Shown here in pieces: positions 42,890 to 50,758 of a stretch of 64,000 bases of DNA (position 1 is its first letter; each line of letters opens with the position of its first letter). The notes beneath the pieces were generated by a model. That model had not been told where the DNA came from. It did not search any database and worked only from the letters and a program-made list of their open reading frames with translations. A program made the translations under genes and the position numbers. Source of the DNA: an uncultured Roseburia sp. (GTDB lineage Bacteria; Bacillota; Clostridia; Lachnospirales; Lachnospiraceae). Where the stretch lies: contig CANOCV010000008.1 in NCBI GenBank assembly GCA_947564465.1, positions 1-64,000 on the forward strand. Direction: 5' to 3'.

Positions 42890-43060
42890 CCGTAAATACT
42901 CCTGATAAAAATTCTTATATTTATGCTATCATACTGAAGACGGATTGTAAAACCCGTATTTATGTTCAGCCGCGCCAACTGCAAAGGCGCTTTCCCGCTG
43001 CTTTGGGAAGTGCGCTGATGCGCACGCAGGTCATCAATCTATGATTGATGACAAATTTTA

Positions 43061-43089
43061 TTGACAAACCGGCACATAAGCGATAAATT
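43061..43089 (+). promoter_or_regulatory. Promoter of the crotonase gene
   Basis: TTGACA (43061-43066), 17 bases, TAAATT (43084-43089), about 57 bases before the ATG. The 170 bases to its left, up to mutY, contain only short inverted sequences (CATCAATC...GATTGATG) and no gene. Confidence 0.65.
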
Positions 43090-43145
43090 ATTAATATGAA
43101 TGTTCGTTAAGAATTTATCAAAATATGATTAGGAGGACTTTATCA

Positions 43146-43940
43146 ATGAATAACTTAAAGTTAGAAGTGGAAAATGAAATTGCAGTTCTTTCCATCTCAA
43201 GACCTGCAGCTTTAAACGCTTTAAATTCCGAAACGTTGGACGAGCTTACAGAGGTTCTCACCGAGATTGAAGGCCGAGATGACATTAAGGTCTTAATCTT
43301 AACAGGCGGTCCTGATAAGAAAGGAAACGAATTCAAATCCTTCGTTGCCGGAGCAGATATCGCGGAAATGGTGAATTTCTCTGCTGCCGAGGCAAGAGCT
43401 TTCGGCATGAAGGCTTCTGTTCCGTTCTTCAAGCTGATGAATATGAGACAGGTTACTATCGCAGCCGTTAACGGATTTGCACTTGGAGGCGGATGTGAGA
43501 TCTCTATGGCATGCGATATCCGCATCGCAAGCGACAACGCACTCTTCGGCCAGCCGGAATGCGGTCTTGGAATCATCCCTGGATTCGGCGGGACTCAGAG
43601 ACTTGCCCGTCTTGTAGGCATGGGACGTGCGAAAGAGCTGATCTTTACCTGTGACAATATTGACGCAAACGAGGCGTACAGAATCGGTCTTGTAAATAAG
43701 GTTGTCGCAAAAGAAGAATTAATGCCGACAGCAAAGGCAATGGCTGCAAAGATTATTTCCAAAGGCAGCTACGCTGTTTCAATCGCAAAAGCAGCTATCA
43801 ACAACGGTTATGATATGGATATAAAGAACGCTGTCGAGATGGAAGCAAACCTTTTTGGCGTAACATGTTCCACAAACGACAAAAAAGAAGGTATGACGGC
43901 ATTCTTAGAGAAAAGAGCCGCTACATTAACGGATTTCTAA
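43146..43940 (+). CDS. Crotonase-family enoyl-CoA hydratase (3-hydroxybutyryl-CoA dehydratase-like)
   Basis: 264 residues from MNNLKLEVENEIAVL (AGGAGGAC upstream). Crotonase motifs: SFVAGADIAEM (oxyanion hole), AAVNGFALGGGCEISMACD and FGQPECGLGIIPGFGG, including the two catalytic Glu. It resembles Crt of the butyrate pathway, which dehydrates 3-hydroxybutyryl-CoA. A small insertion GGPDKKGNEF precedes the first motif. bcd, etfAB, hbd and thl genes are not adjacent, so assignment to butyrate formation is inference. Promoter and terminator flank it as a single gene. Confidence 0.9.
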   Translation: MNNLKLEVENEIAVLSISRPAALNALNSETLDELTEVLTEIEGRDDIKVLILTGGPDKKGNEFKSFVAGADIAEMVNFSAAEARAFGMKASVPFFKLMNMRQVTIAAVNGFALGGGCEISMACDIRIASDNALFGQPECGLGIIPGFGGTQRLARLVGMGRAKELIFTCDNIDANEAYRIGLVNKVVAKEELMPTAKAMAAKIISKGSYAVSIAKAAINNGYDMDIKNAVEMEANLFGVTCSTNDKKEGMTAFLEKRAATLTDF

Positions 43941-43958
43941 TTTTTCATGATATACAAA

Positions 43959-43999
43959 AGCTGTCGCGCAGACGAATTCACTGTTTGTGCGGCAGCTTA
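43959..43999 (+). terminator. Terminator of the crotonase gene
   Basis: AGCTGTCGCGCA, loop, TGTGCGGCAGCT followed by TATTT. Twelve-bp stem with one mismatch. It lies 18 bases past the stop. Confidence 0.7.
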
Positions 44000-44038
44000 T
44001 TTAAACATTATTTTTTCATCTAAGCATGGAGGTTTTCT

Positions 44039-44848
44039 ATGTTAAACAAGACGATTGGTTTTATCGGCGGCGGGAATATGGCGGGCGCTATCATCGGCGG
44101 AATCACATCCTCAGGCCTTATTGACGCTTCGAATATCATTGCAAGCGCTAAGACCGAAAATACGCTGACAAGGTTAAAGGATACCTTCGGCATACGCACA
44201 ACCTTATCGAATACAGAGGTTGCACAAAATGCGGATATTATTTTCCTTGCCGTCAAACCGTATTTATACGAATCTGTGATCAAGGAAATCCGCAGCGAAA
44301 TAACGGAGAAGCATATTATCGTATCAATTGCGGCAGGCCAGCGTATTGAATGTATCGAGAGTGCATTCGGAAAGCGCATTAAGCTTGTGCGCACTATGCC
44401 AAACACCCCGGCTATGGTAATGGAAGCAATGTCCGCCCTCTCACCGAATGACGACATTTCGGACGATGAATTATCGGAAATCCTGGCTATCTTCGAGAGC
44501 TTCGGCAAGGCAGAAATCGTACCGGAATCTCTTATGGACGCCGTAACCGGCGTCAGCGGTTCCTCGCCCGCCTATGTCTACCTGTTTATCGAAGCAATGG
44601 CAGACGCCGCGGTAAAGGACGGAATGACACGGGGACAGGCTTACAAATTTGCCGCACAATCCGTATTAGGAGCCGCCAAAATGGTCCTTGCAACCGGCAA
44701 ACATCCGGGCGAGCTAAAGGATGAGGTCTGTTCCCCCGGCGGAACGACAATTGAGGCCGTTACCCGCTTAGAAGCGGGCGGTCTGCGCAATACTGTAATT
44801 ACAGCGCAGAATGCGTGTACTGCAAAATCAAAAGAAATGAGTAAATAA
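44039..44848 (+). CDS. proC: Pyrroline-5-carboxylate reductase
   Basis: 269 residues. Reduces pyrroline-5-carboxylate to proline with NAD(P)H. N-terminal Rossmann motif GFIGGGNMAGAIIGG, then VKPYLYESV, RTMPNTPAMV, and the signature SGSSPAYVYLFIEAMADAAV with the GQAYKFAAQSVLGAAKM helix. GGAGGTTTTCT precedes the ATG. The next gene starts 17 bases after the stop, so the two are likely cotranscribed even though the roles are unrelated. Confidence 0.96.
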   Translation: MLNKTIGFIGGGNMAGAIIGGITSSGLIDASNIIASAKTENTLTRLKDTFGIRTTLSNTEVAQNADIIFLAVKPYLYESVIKEIRSEITEKHIIVSIAAGQRIECIESAFGKRIKLVRTMPNTPAMVMEAMSALSPNDDISDDELSEILAIFESFGKAEIVPESLMDAVTGVSGSSPAYVYLFIEAMADAAVKDGMTRGQAYKFAAQSVLGAAKMVLATGKHPGELKDEVCSPGGTTIEAVTRLEAGGLRNTVITAQNACTAKSKEMSK

Positions 44849-44865
44849 AGAAAAGAGGATTTATT

Positions 44866-46176
44866 ATGTGGGCATATGAAAGTGTTTTTTATCAAATTTA
44901 TCCGCTTGGATTCTGCGGAGCGCCTTTCGAAAACGACGGACAATTAGAACACCGCATTTCAAAGGTCAACGACTGGATTCCTCATATCAAGAAGCTGGGC
45001 GCAAACGCAATCTATTTCTCCCCTGTGTTTGAATCAGACACACATGGATACAATACAAGGGACTACAAAAAAATAGATGTGCGCCTCGGCACCAATGAGG
45101 ATTTTATAGAGGTATGCCAAAACCTTCACAAGGAGAATATACACGTCGTGCTGGACGGCGTATTCAACCATGTCGGCCGCGGATTCTGGGCGTTTCAGGA
45201 CGTCCTGGAAAAGCGGTGGGATTCCCCTTACAAGGACTGGTTCCATATCAATTTCGACGGCAATTCCGGTTACAATGACGGTCTGTGGTATGAGGGCTGG
45301 GAAGGTAACTACGATCTCGTAAAATTAAACCTCCGCAACGAAGAGGTAATCAGCCATATCCTTGACTGCGTGGCTTACTGGATTGATACCTTTGACATTG
45401 ACGGCCTGCGCTTAGACGTAGCTTACTGTCTTGATCACGACTTCATCCGCCGTTTAAGGAGCTTCTGCGACAGCAAAAAGAAGGACTTCTTCTTAGTCGG
45501 CGAAACACTCCACGGCGACTATAATCAGATTATGAACGACAGTATGCTGCACTCCGTAACAAATTATGAATGCTATAAGGGACTTCACTCCAGCTTTAAC
45601 AGCATGAATATGTTCGAGATTAACCATTCTCTTCTCCGTCAGTTTGGTCCTGAAAACTGGACGCTCTACAAGGGAAAACACCTGCTCTCCTTTGTAGATA
45701 ACCACGACGTGACAAGAGTCGCAAGCATCCTCTCCAACGAAAAGCATATTCCGCTTATCTACGCACTCTGCTTTGGAATGCCCGGCATTCCATGTGTATA
45801 CTACGGAAGTGAGTGGGGCGCCAAAGCGAAAAAGGAAGAAGGCGATCCCGCGCTTCGCGCCTGCTTCGACGAACCGGTTGAAAATGATTTATGCGACTGG
45901 ATTTCCCGGCTTGCCGCGGCGAAAAAGACAAGTCCTGCCCTCAATTACGGCAGCTTTTCTTCCATCGTGCTGACAAACAAGCAGTGTATTTTCGAGAGAA
46001 AAACGGATACAGAGCGCGTTCTCGTTGCAATCAACGCAGACTCCGAAAGCTTTACGGCACATTTCGATGCGGGCTGCGGTACGGCAGTCGATCTGATCAC
46101 CGGCGAAAAGCATGACTTCGGCGGCGGCAGCGAGCTTCCTGCTTACAGTGCATATTTCTGGAAAATGGAGAAATAA
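44866..46176 (+). CDS. GH13-family alpha-glucosidase / maltodextrin-cleaving enzyme
   Basis: 436 residues. GH13 regions are complete: VVLDGVFNHVG (region I), GLRLDVAYCLD with the nucleophile Asp (II), LVGETLHGDY with the acid/base Glu (III) and FVDNHDVTRVASI (IV). There is no signal peptide, so it acts in the cytoplasm on short maltodextrins, perhaps as a neopullulanase/alpha-glucosidase. Exact specificity cannot be read. AAAGAGGA lies upstream. Short for the family, with a reduced C-terminal beta domain. Confidence 0.92.
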   Translation: MWAYESVFYQIYPLGFCGAPFENDGQLEHRISKVNDWIPHIKKLGANAIYFSPVFESDTHGYNTRDYKKIDVRLGTNEDFIEVCQNLHKENIHVVLDGVFNHVGRGFWAFQDVLEKRWDSPYKDWFHINFDGNSGYNDGLWYEGWEGNYDLVKLNLRNEEVISHILDCVAYWIDTFDIDGLRLDVAYCLDHDFIRRLRSFCDSKKKDFFLVGETLHGDYNQIMNDSMLHSVTNYECYKGLHSSFNSMNMFEINHSLLRQFGPENWTLYKGKHLLSFVDNHDVTRVASILSNEKHIPLIYALCFGMPGIPCVYYGSEWGAKAKKEEGDPALRACFDEPVENDLCDWISRLAAAKKTSPALNYGSFSSIVLTNKQCIFERKTDTERVLVAINADSESFTAHFDAGCGTAVDLITGEKHDFGGGSELPAYSAYFWKMEK

Positions 46177-46190
46177 AAAGTACAAAGACT

Positions 46191-46243
46191 AATCCCCCAA
46201 AATCACGCATAAACTATATAAATGCATGATTTTGGGGGATTTT
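46191..46243 (+). promoter_or_regulatory. Terminator-like hairpin that carries the tspO Shine-Dalgarno
   Basis: The left arm AATCCCCCAAAATCACGCAT (46191-46210) and right arm ATGCATGATTTTGGGGGATT pair over 15 bp, then one mismatch, then 4 bp. TTT and the tspO ATG follow directly. The GGGGGA Shine-Dalgarno is inside the right arm, so the structure ends the upstream transcript and may also hide the tspO start. Confidence 0.8.
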
Positions 46244-46735
46244 ATGTTCTTACATACTCTTAACGAAAAAATTAACCTGCCTTCTCTCGTGCGCAACCTG
46301 GCGTTTCCTCTTTTTTGCGGACTACTTGCAGGATTTTTGTCACGAAAACATTTCTCTGTCTATGCAGACCTGCAAAAACCTCCGTTTGCCGCACCGGCCT
46401 CCGCCTTCTTCGTCATATGGATCTTGCTTTACCTCATAATGGGCGTAAGCTCCTATCTGATCTTCCAAGCGGACAATCCATGTATCGCAGATGCGCTCGG
46501 CATCTATTTGATGCAGATGTTTTTTAACTTTATATGGCCCCTGGTATTTTTCAATCTCGAAAACTACCTGCTTGCGCTTATCATTCTCGCCGCACTCTGG
46601 TTTTCTGTACTTCAGATGGTCAACGAGTTCTATTCTATCTCACGCACTGCCGCCTTGCTGCAGCTGCCCTACCTGCTCTTTATCACCTATGCGGGATACT
46701 TAAACCTTGGCATTCTGCTTTTAAACAAAATGTAA
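46244..46735 (+). CDS. tspO: TspO/MBR-family tryptophan-rich sensory protein
   Basis: 163 residues from MFLHTLNEKIN (ATG 46244). Five membrane helices; family positions include KPPFAAPASAFFVIWILLYL, MGVSSYLIF, MQMFFNFIWPLVFF and LPYLLFITYAGYLNLGILLLN. TspO proteins bind porphyrins, cholesterol-like ligands or tetrapyrroles in the membrane and have regulatory roles in some bacteria. Its Shine-Dalgarno lies within a strong hairpin. There is no heme or chlorophyll gene beside it. Closely convergent to mecA. Confidence 0.9.
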   Translation: MFLHTLNEKINLPSLVRNLAFPLFCGLLAGFLSRKHFSVYADLQKPPFAAPASAFFVIWILLYLIMGVSSYLIFQADNPCIADALGIYLMQMFFNFIWPLVFFNLENYLLALIILAALWFSVLQMVNEFYSISRTAALLQLPYLLFITYAGYLNLGILLLNKM

Positions 46736-46740
46736 CCCTG

Positions 46741-47454
46741 TTATATTTCCTGCATTGTCTGTATTGCATTCTTTGCTATGCGCTCACCGTGTTCCCTGAC
46801 GTAGGCCTCCAGGGTATTGCTGGAAAAAATACCTGGCGCAAATTCCAGAGCGGTGCTTAACAGACGGCAAAGCTGTCTGTCATCCATATCTCCTCTGTCA
46901 AGAAGCAAAAAATACGCCCGCTCACTTTCCAGCTTATATAGACAGTTCTCAAGCGGAACCTCAAGAGTGACTGCCGTACAATAATCGGCTGCAATATCCA
47001 GGGAATCAAAGCATATCTGATATTTGCTGCTCCTCCCTGCAAATACATCCTCCTTGGACGCTCCTGTTTCTTTTTTATTTCCGTCCGCGCTCTTAGCCGC
47101 ACGAAATACATCCATCCCGTCTCCCACGCCGACAGATTCTTCCTTCATGCTTTTTGAAAAATTCTCGACAGCAGATTTCAGATTCTCCAGCATACCGAGA
47201 ATCCCGGCATCCGGCTTCTCCGAAAACGTCAGGGCCAGAACATGATCCGGAAGAACCGAAACCTGTATAGAAATGTTGCCGCCTTTTACCTTATATCCGA
47301 CTTCCTCCTCTGCCTGCGAAATCACTCTTCGCAGGAATGCCTCTGTCTTACTGTCGTTCTGCAAAAAATCCTCAACTGCAAGACCATTATCCATAAGCTC
47401 CTGCTCGCTCACAAGGCACCTGACCGTGTCAACGTTAATTCTCTTAAACTTCAA
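46741..47454 (-). CDS. mecA: Adaptor protein MecA
   Basis: 237 residues, TTG start at 47452-47454 with GGTGGAG six bases upstream. The N-terminal domain MKFKRINVDTVRCLVS and the C-terminal ClpC-binding half (QICFDSLDIAADYC, YKLESERAYFLLLDRG) match MecA/YpbH. It targets proteins such as ComK or Spx to ClpCP in Bacillus. In this strain the partner would be a ClpC not in the window. Middle region about 100-140 is a charged linker. The clpP gene 7.5 kb away encodes the likely peptidase partner. Confidence 0.9.
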   Translation of the reverse strand: MKFKRINVDTVRCLVSEQELMDNGLAVEDFLQNDSKTEAFLRRVISQAEEEVGYKVKGGNISIQVSVLPDHVLALTFSEKPDAGILGMLENLKSAVENFSKSMKEESVGVGDGMDVFRAAKSADGNKKETGASKEDVFAGRSSKYQICFDSLDIAADYCTAVTLEVPLENCLYKLESERAYFLLLDRGDMDDRQLCRLLSTALEFAPGIFSSNTLEAYVREHGERIAKNAIQTMQEI

Positions 47455-47689
47455 CGCAACTCCACCTACGCTTTCCTCTTACAATGTCACATAGAGCACC
47501 CTTTATCAAAACATACTCCATCTCCTGTTTTCTCATACTATACAATAAAATGAATTTTTTTTCAACATTAAGAGCTGGTAGATCTTTGGAAAATGTGATA
47601 AAATATTTCAGAACATACATTCTTTTATTATATATTTTTTAAGAATTTTATATAGAACGTATTACTTTTCACTCCGTGAACAATAGCGA

Positions 47690-48502
47690 TTAATCCAGCT
47701 TCTTCCCATAGAAATATGTGCAGAAATAGATTACGGAGGCTAAAATCACAATCATCGGTCCCGTCGCCACATTGGTAAAATACGATATGATAAGCCCCAG
47801 CATACCGGAAAACATTGAAAATACGACCGAAAAGAAATGATACTCCCGCATATTCTCAGCAATATTACGGCTGCTTGCCGCCGGAAGAATCAAAAGCGCG
47901 TTGATAATCAATATCCCCACCCATTTAATCGACAGCATCACAATCAGCGCAAGAAACACCGCAAACAAATTTTCAATCAGATTGATCCGTATCCCCCGGC
48001 TCTTCGCCAGCGTCTTATTCAGGCTGATCGCATTTAACTTATTAAACGCGAGAAGCCAGAAGCACAGAGTAGCCGCGAATATCAAAACCAGATAAAAAAT
48101 CTCTTTCCCTGTGATACTCAAAATGTCTCCCACCAAAAGACTGGAATACTTGCCAAAATTTCCTCCCTTTGAGAGTATCGCAAGTCCCACCGCAATACTG
48201 CAGGAGGAAAATACCGATATAATCGTATCCGTGGAGGAAGCGCTCCTCCTGCTGATCTTATTTAACAAAAGCGCGAATATAACTGCAAATATGACCATAG
48301 ACAGCGAGGTGTCCGAAACGCCAAGCACGACCCCGACTGCAATTCCGGTCAGCGCGGAGTGTCCGAGCGCATCCGAAAAGAACGCCATCTTATTGTTGAC
48401 GATCATCGTCCCGAGAAGCGCAAACAGCGGCGTAATAATAAGGATTGCAAAAAAGGCATTCCTCATAAACCCATATTCCCACCATACGGTAAACATCTCC
48501 AT
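47690..48502 (-). CDS. znuB: Zinc/manganese ABC transporter permease
   Basis: 270 residues, about eight to nine helices. ABC-3 family motifs: GTMIVNNKMAFFSDALGHSA near the N-terminus and the GILIINALLILPAASSR block near residue 205. Its ATG overlaps the znuC stop by one base (TAATG). With ZnuC and ZnuA it imports zinc, or possibly manganese. The 235-base gap to mecA on the other side is AT-rich with no gene, and I see no clear terminator there. Confidence 0.93.
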   Translation of the reverse strand: MEMFTVWWEYGFMRNAFFAILIITPLFALLGTMIVNNKMAFFSDALGHSALTGIAVGVVLGVSDTSLSMVIFAVIFALLLNKISRRSASSTDTIISVFSSCSIAVGLAILSKGGNFGKYSSLLVGDILSITGKEIFYLVLIFAATLCFWLLAFNKLNAISLNKTLAKSRGIRINLIENLFAVFLALIVMLSIKWVGILIINALLILPAASSRNIAENMREYHFFSVVFSMFSGMLGLIISYFTNVATGPMIVILASVIYFCTYFYGKKLD

Positions 48503-49248
48503 TATATCTGCACCTCCGTTTCCGCAAACGTCTTTCGAAACGCTTCACTGGAATAAACCTCCCCCGCGCTTCCCTGTGCAAGTATCCTCTCATCCAACAG
48601 CACCACATGATCGGCATATTTCTTCACATAGCCAAGGTCATGCGAAATCAGGATCACCGCCAGGTCAAAGTGCTCCTTGAGATATTCGATTCTCTTATAA
48701 AACAGCTCCATTCCGTTCTGGTCAATTCCCGATACCGGCTCATCCAAAAGCAAAAGATTCGGCTCATCCATCACTGCCATGGACAGCAGCACTCTTTGCA
48801 GCTCACCGCCGGAGAGATTACATACCTGCTTATCGATTAATGTTTCCGCCTCAAATACGCACAGGCTTTCTCTGATCTGTTCATAAAGCCTTCTGTTTTT
48901 TCTCACAAATACCGGACAATTCGACTGGTAACTGGCAATCATATCATAAACGCTCACAGGCGTGTGCTTTTCGATATTCAGATTCTGGGGCACATAGCCG
49001 ATTCGAAGCTTTTGCATATGTCCGTTTTCTCTGTCTTTAAATTCAATCTCTCCGGTGTGACTGATGTCATTTAGCATCGCTTTTATCAGCGTCGATTTTC
49101 CCGCTCCATTCTTCCCGATGATCGCAGTCAACGTTCCGCAGTGAATATGCAGGTTGATGTCTTTCAGAATGACCTGTCCGCCGATCACAACACCCAGATC
49201 TTTTACCTTTATGCAGTGAAGTCCGCATGGTTTGATTATTTTTCTCAT
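48502..49248 (-). CDS. znuC: Zinc ABC transporter ATP-binding protein
   Basis: 248 residues. Walker A IIGKNGAGKSTLIK, signature NLSGGELQRVLLSM and Walker B LLLLDEPVSGID. N-terminal extension MRKIIKPCGLHCIKVKD before the usual ABC start, containing two Cys near the N-terminus. Translation is coupled to znuA (stop overlaps by four bases, ATGA) and to znuB. Regulation by a Zur-type repressor is usual for such genes, but no operator is obvious because the start is inside the engB gene. Confidence 0.94.
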   Translation of the reverse strand: MRKIIKPCGLHCIKVKDLGVVIGGQVILKDINLHIHCGTLTAIIGKNGAGKSTLIKAMLNDISHTGEIEFKDRENGHMQKLRIGYVPQNLNIEKHTPVSVYDMIASYQSNCPVFVRKNRRLYEQIRESLCVFEAETLIDKQVCNLSGGELQRVLLSMAVMDEPNLLLLDEPVSGIDQNGMELFYKRIEYLKEHFDLAVILISHDLGYVKKYADHVVLLDERILAQGSAGEVYSSEAFRKTFAETEVQI

Positions 49249-50174
49249 TGGGTAAACGCCTCCCGAAGCAGTCGTATATTTTTCTCCATTCCATTCAGAT
49301 AGCTGTCTTTCTCATAACTCCCGCGCACAAGGGTATCCAGATATATTACCTGCGCATCCGTTTCCCCAAGAATGGTATCTCCCATCTCTTTTCCGTAAAG
49401 CTCCTCGGCAATCACAACTCTTGCGCCCTCCTCAATCACTCCAAGGACATCCGCAACCTCCCCCGCGCTGATCTGCCGCTCCTCATCAAGATCTAACGTG
49501 TATGCCACTTCAAGCCCTAAGTCCTCCGCCACATATGCATATGCTTCATGAAACGAAACCACCGTCTTCCCTTCCACGCTTTCTTTCAGCTCCTTTAGTT
49601 CCTCCTCAAGAGGAAGCAGCCTTTGCCTGTAAGAAGCGGCATTCTCAAGATAAAGCTTTGCATTCGCCTCATCCGCCGACGCAAGCCCCCCCGCAACCGT
49701 ATCGACAAGCTGCATATAGCGTGAAACACTCATCCACGCATGGGCGTTTCCCTCATCGCCGTGCGCATGGCCATGATCGTCTTCCTCTTCCTCACACAAA
49801 AGCTCCATCCCCTCACAGGCATTTACAATCTGAAGCCCCGGATAACTTGCGGCGACGTCCGCCAAAAACGATTCGATCCCGCCGCCGTTTACCACGAAAA
49901 CGTCCGCCTCTGACAAAAGCTTCATATCGGCAGGCGTAAGCTGATAATCGTGAAGGCATCCGGTCTGCGGCTCACTTAAATTCTCAAGGCTCACCTGTGA
50001 AGAATCGCCAATGATATTCTCCGCAATGATATACATCGGAAAAAAGGAGGTCACGACCTTAAGCCCGCGCTCCTCCCCCGCCTTCTCCTGTTTTGTATAA
50101 AGCGCCGTCAACCCCAAACCGACTACCAGTATTGCCGAGAGCATCACTGCAACAAATCCATATTTACGCTTCAT
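49245..50174 (-). CDS. znuA: Zinc-binding periplasmic-type protein (ZnuA/AdcA-like)
   Basis: 309 residues. TroA fold with metal ligands in LHDYQLTPADMK, NAHAWMSVSRY and SFHEAYAYVAEDLGLE, plus a short His/Asp/Glu-rich loop (EEEEDDHGHAHGDEG) typical of zinc-specific members. N-terminal hydrophobic segment (about 5-26) has no lipobox Cys (GLTALYTKQ), so it is probably anchored by an uncleaved helix or released, unlike the usual Gram-positive lipoprotein. Its ATG overlaps the engB stop by 11 bases, which puts zinc uptake in the tig-clp-lon-engB unit. Confidence 0.93.
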   Translation of the reverse strand: MKRKYGFVAVMLSAILVVGLGLTALYTKQEKAGEERGLKVVTSFFPMYIIAENIIGDSSQVSLENLSEPQTGCLHDYQLTPADMKLLSEADVFVVNGGGIESFLADVAASYPGLQIVNACEGMELLCEEEEDDHGHAHGDEGNAHAWMSVSRYMQLVDTVAGGLASADEANAKLYLENAASYRQRLLPLEEELKELKESVEGKTVVSFHEAYAYVAEDLGLEVAYTLDLDEERQISAGEVADVLGVIEEGARVVIAEELYGKEMGDTILGETDAQVIYLDTLVRGSYEKDSYLNGMEKNIRLLREAFTQ

Positions 50175-50757
50175 ATCCGGTAACCTCGTCCATCAGCTCC
50201 CATATTGCCTCACGTCCCTGTTTTGTTTCCGCGGAAAACGGCAGAATCCTCGTGCCCGGCTTTACCTTAAGCCCGGTACGAATTGCCTTTACATTTTTCT
50301 CAACCTGGCTGCGCTTAATTTTATCCAGCTTTGTCGCTATGATAATCGGATCATATCCCTGGTGCACAATCCAGTCATACATCATTTTATCGTTCGACGA
50401 CGGGTCATGACGAATATCAATCAAAAGAAATACTGCCCGAAGCTGTTTTGACGACTGCAGGTAATTCTCAACCATCTTTCCCCATTTCTGTTTTTCCGAC
50501 TCCGCCACCTTCGCGTAACCATATCCCGGCAAATCCACAAGATACATAGCGCTATTGATATTATAAAAATTAATCGTCTGTGTCTTCCCCGGCTGCGAGG
50601 AGGTTCTCGCCAATGCTTTCCGGTTCATCAACGCATTAATCAGAGATGATTTTCCCACATTAGACTTCCCCGCAAAAGCCACTTCCGGAAGCTGATTGTC
50701 CGGCAGCTTACTTGTAATTCCGCAAACCGTTTCCAGGCTGACATTTTTTATTACCAT
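50164..50757 (-). CDS. engB: Ribosome-biogenesis GTPase EngB (YsxC)
   Basis: 197 residues, essential GTPase for 50S assembly. GTP-binding motifs: G1 FAGKSNVGKSSLINA, G3 DLPGYGYAK, G4 TKLDK and G5 LPFSAETKQG. It starts one base after the lon stop and overlaps znuA, giving a continuous run lon-engB-znuA. The lon-engB pair is conserved in many bacteria. Coupling to znuA is not part of the usual order. Confidence 0.96.
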   Translation of the reverse strand: MVIKNVSLETVCGITSKLPDNQLPEVAFAGKSNVGKSSLINALMNRKALARTSSQPGKTQTINFYNINSAMYLVDLPGYGYAKVAESEKQKWGKMVENYLQSSKQLRAVFLLIDIRHDPSSNDKMMYDWIVHQGYDPIIIATKLDKIKRSQVEKNVKAIRTGLKVKPGTRILPFSAETKQGREAIWELMDEVTGYEA

Positions 50758-50758
50758 A

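Noticed and set aside
43041..43052. CATCAATC / GATTGATG inverted sequence upstream of the crotonase gene
   Set aside because: Short and overlapping, about 20 bases before the -35. Too weak to call an operator.
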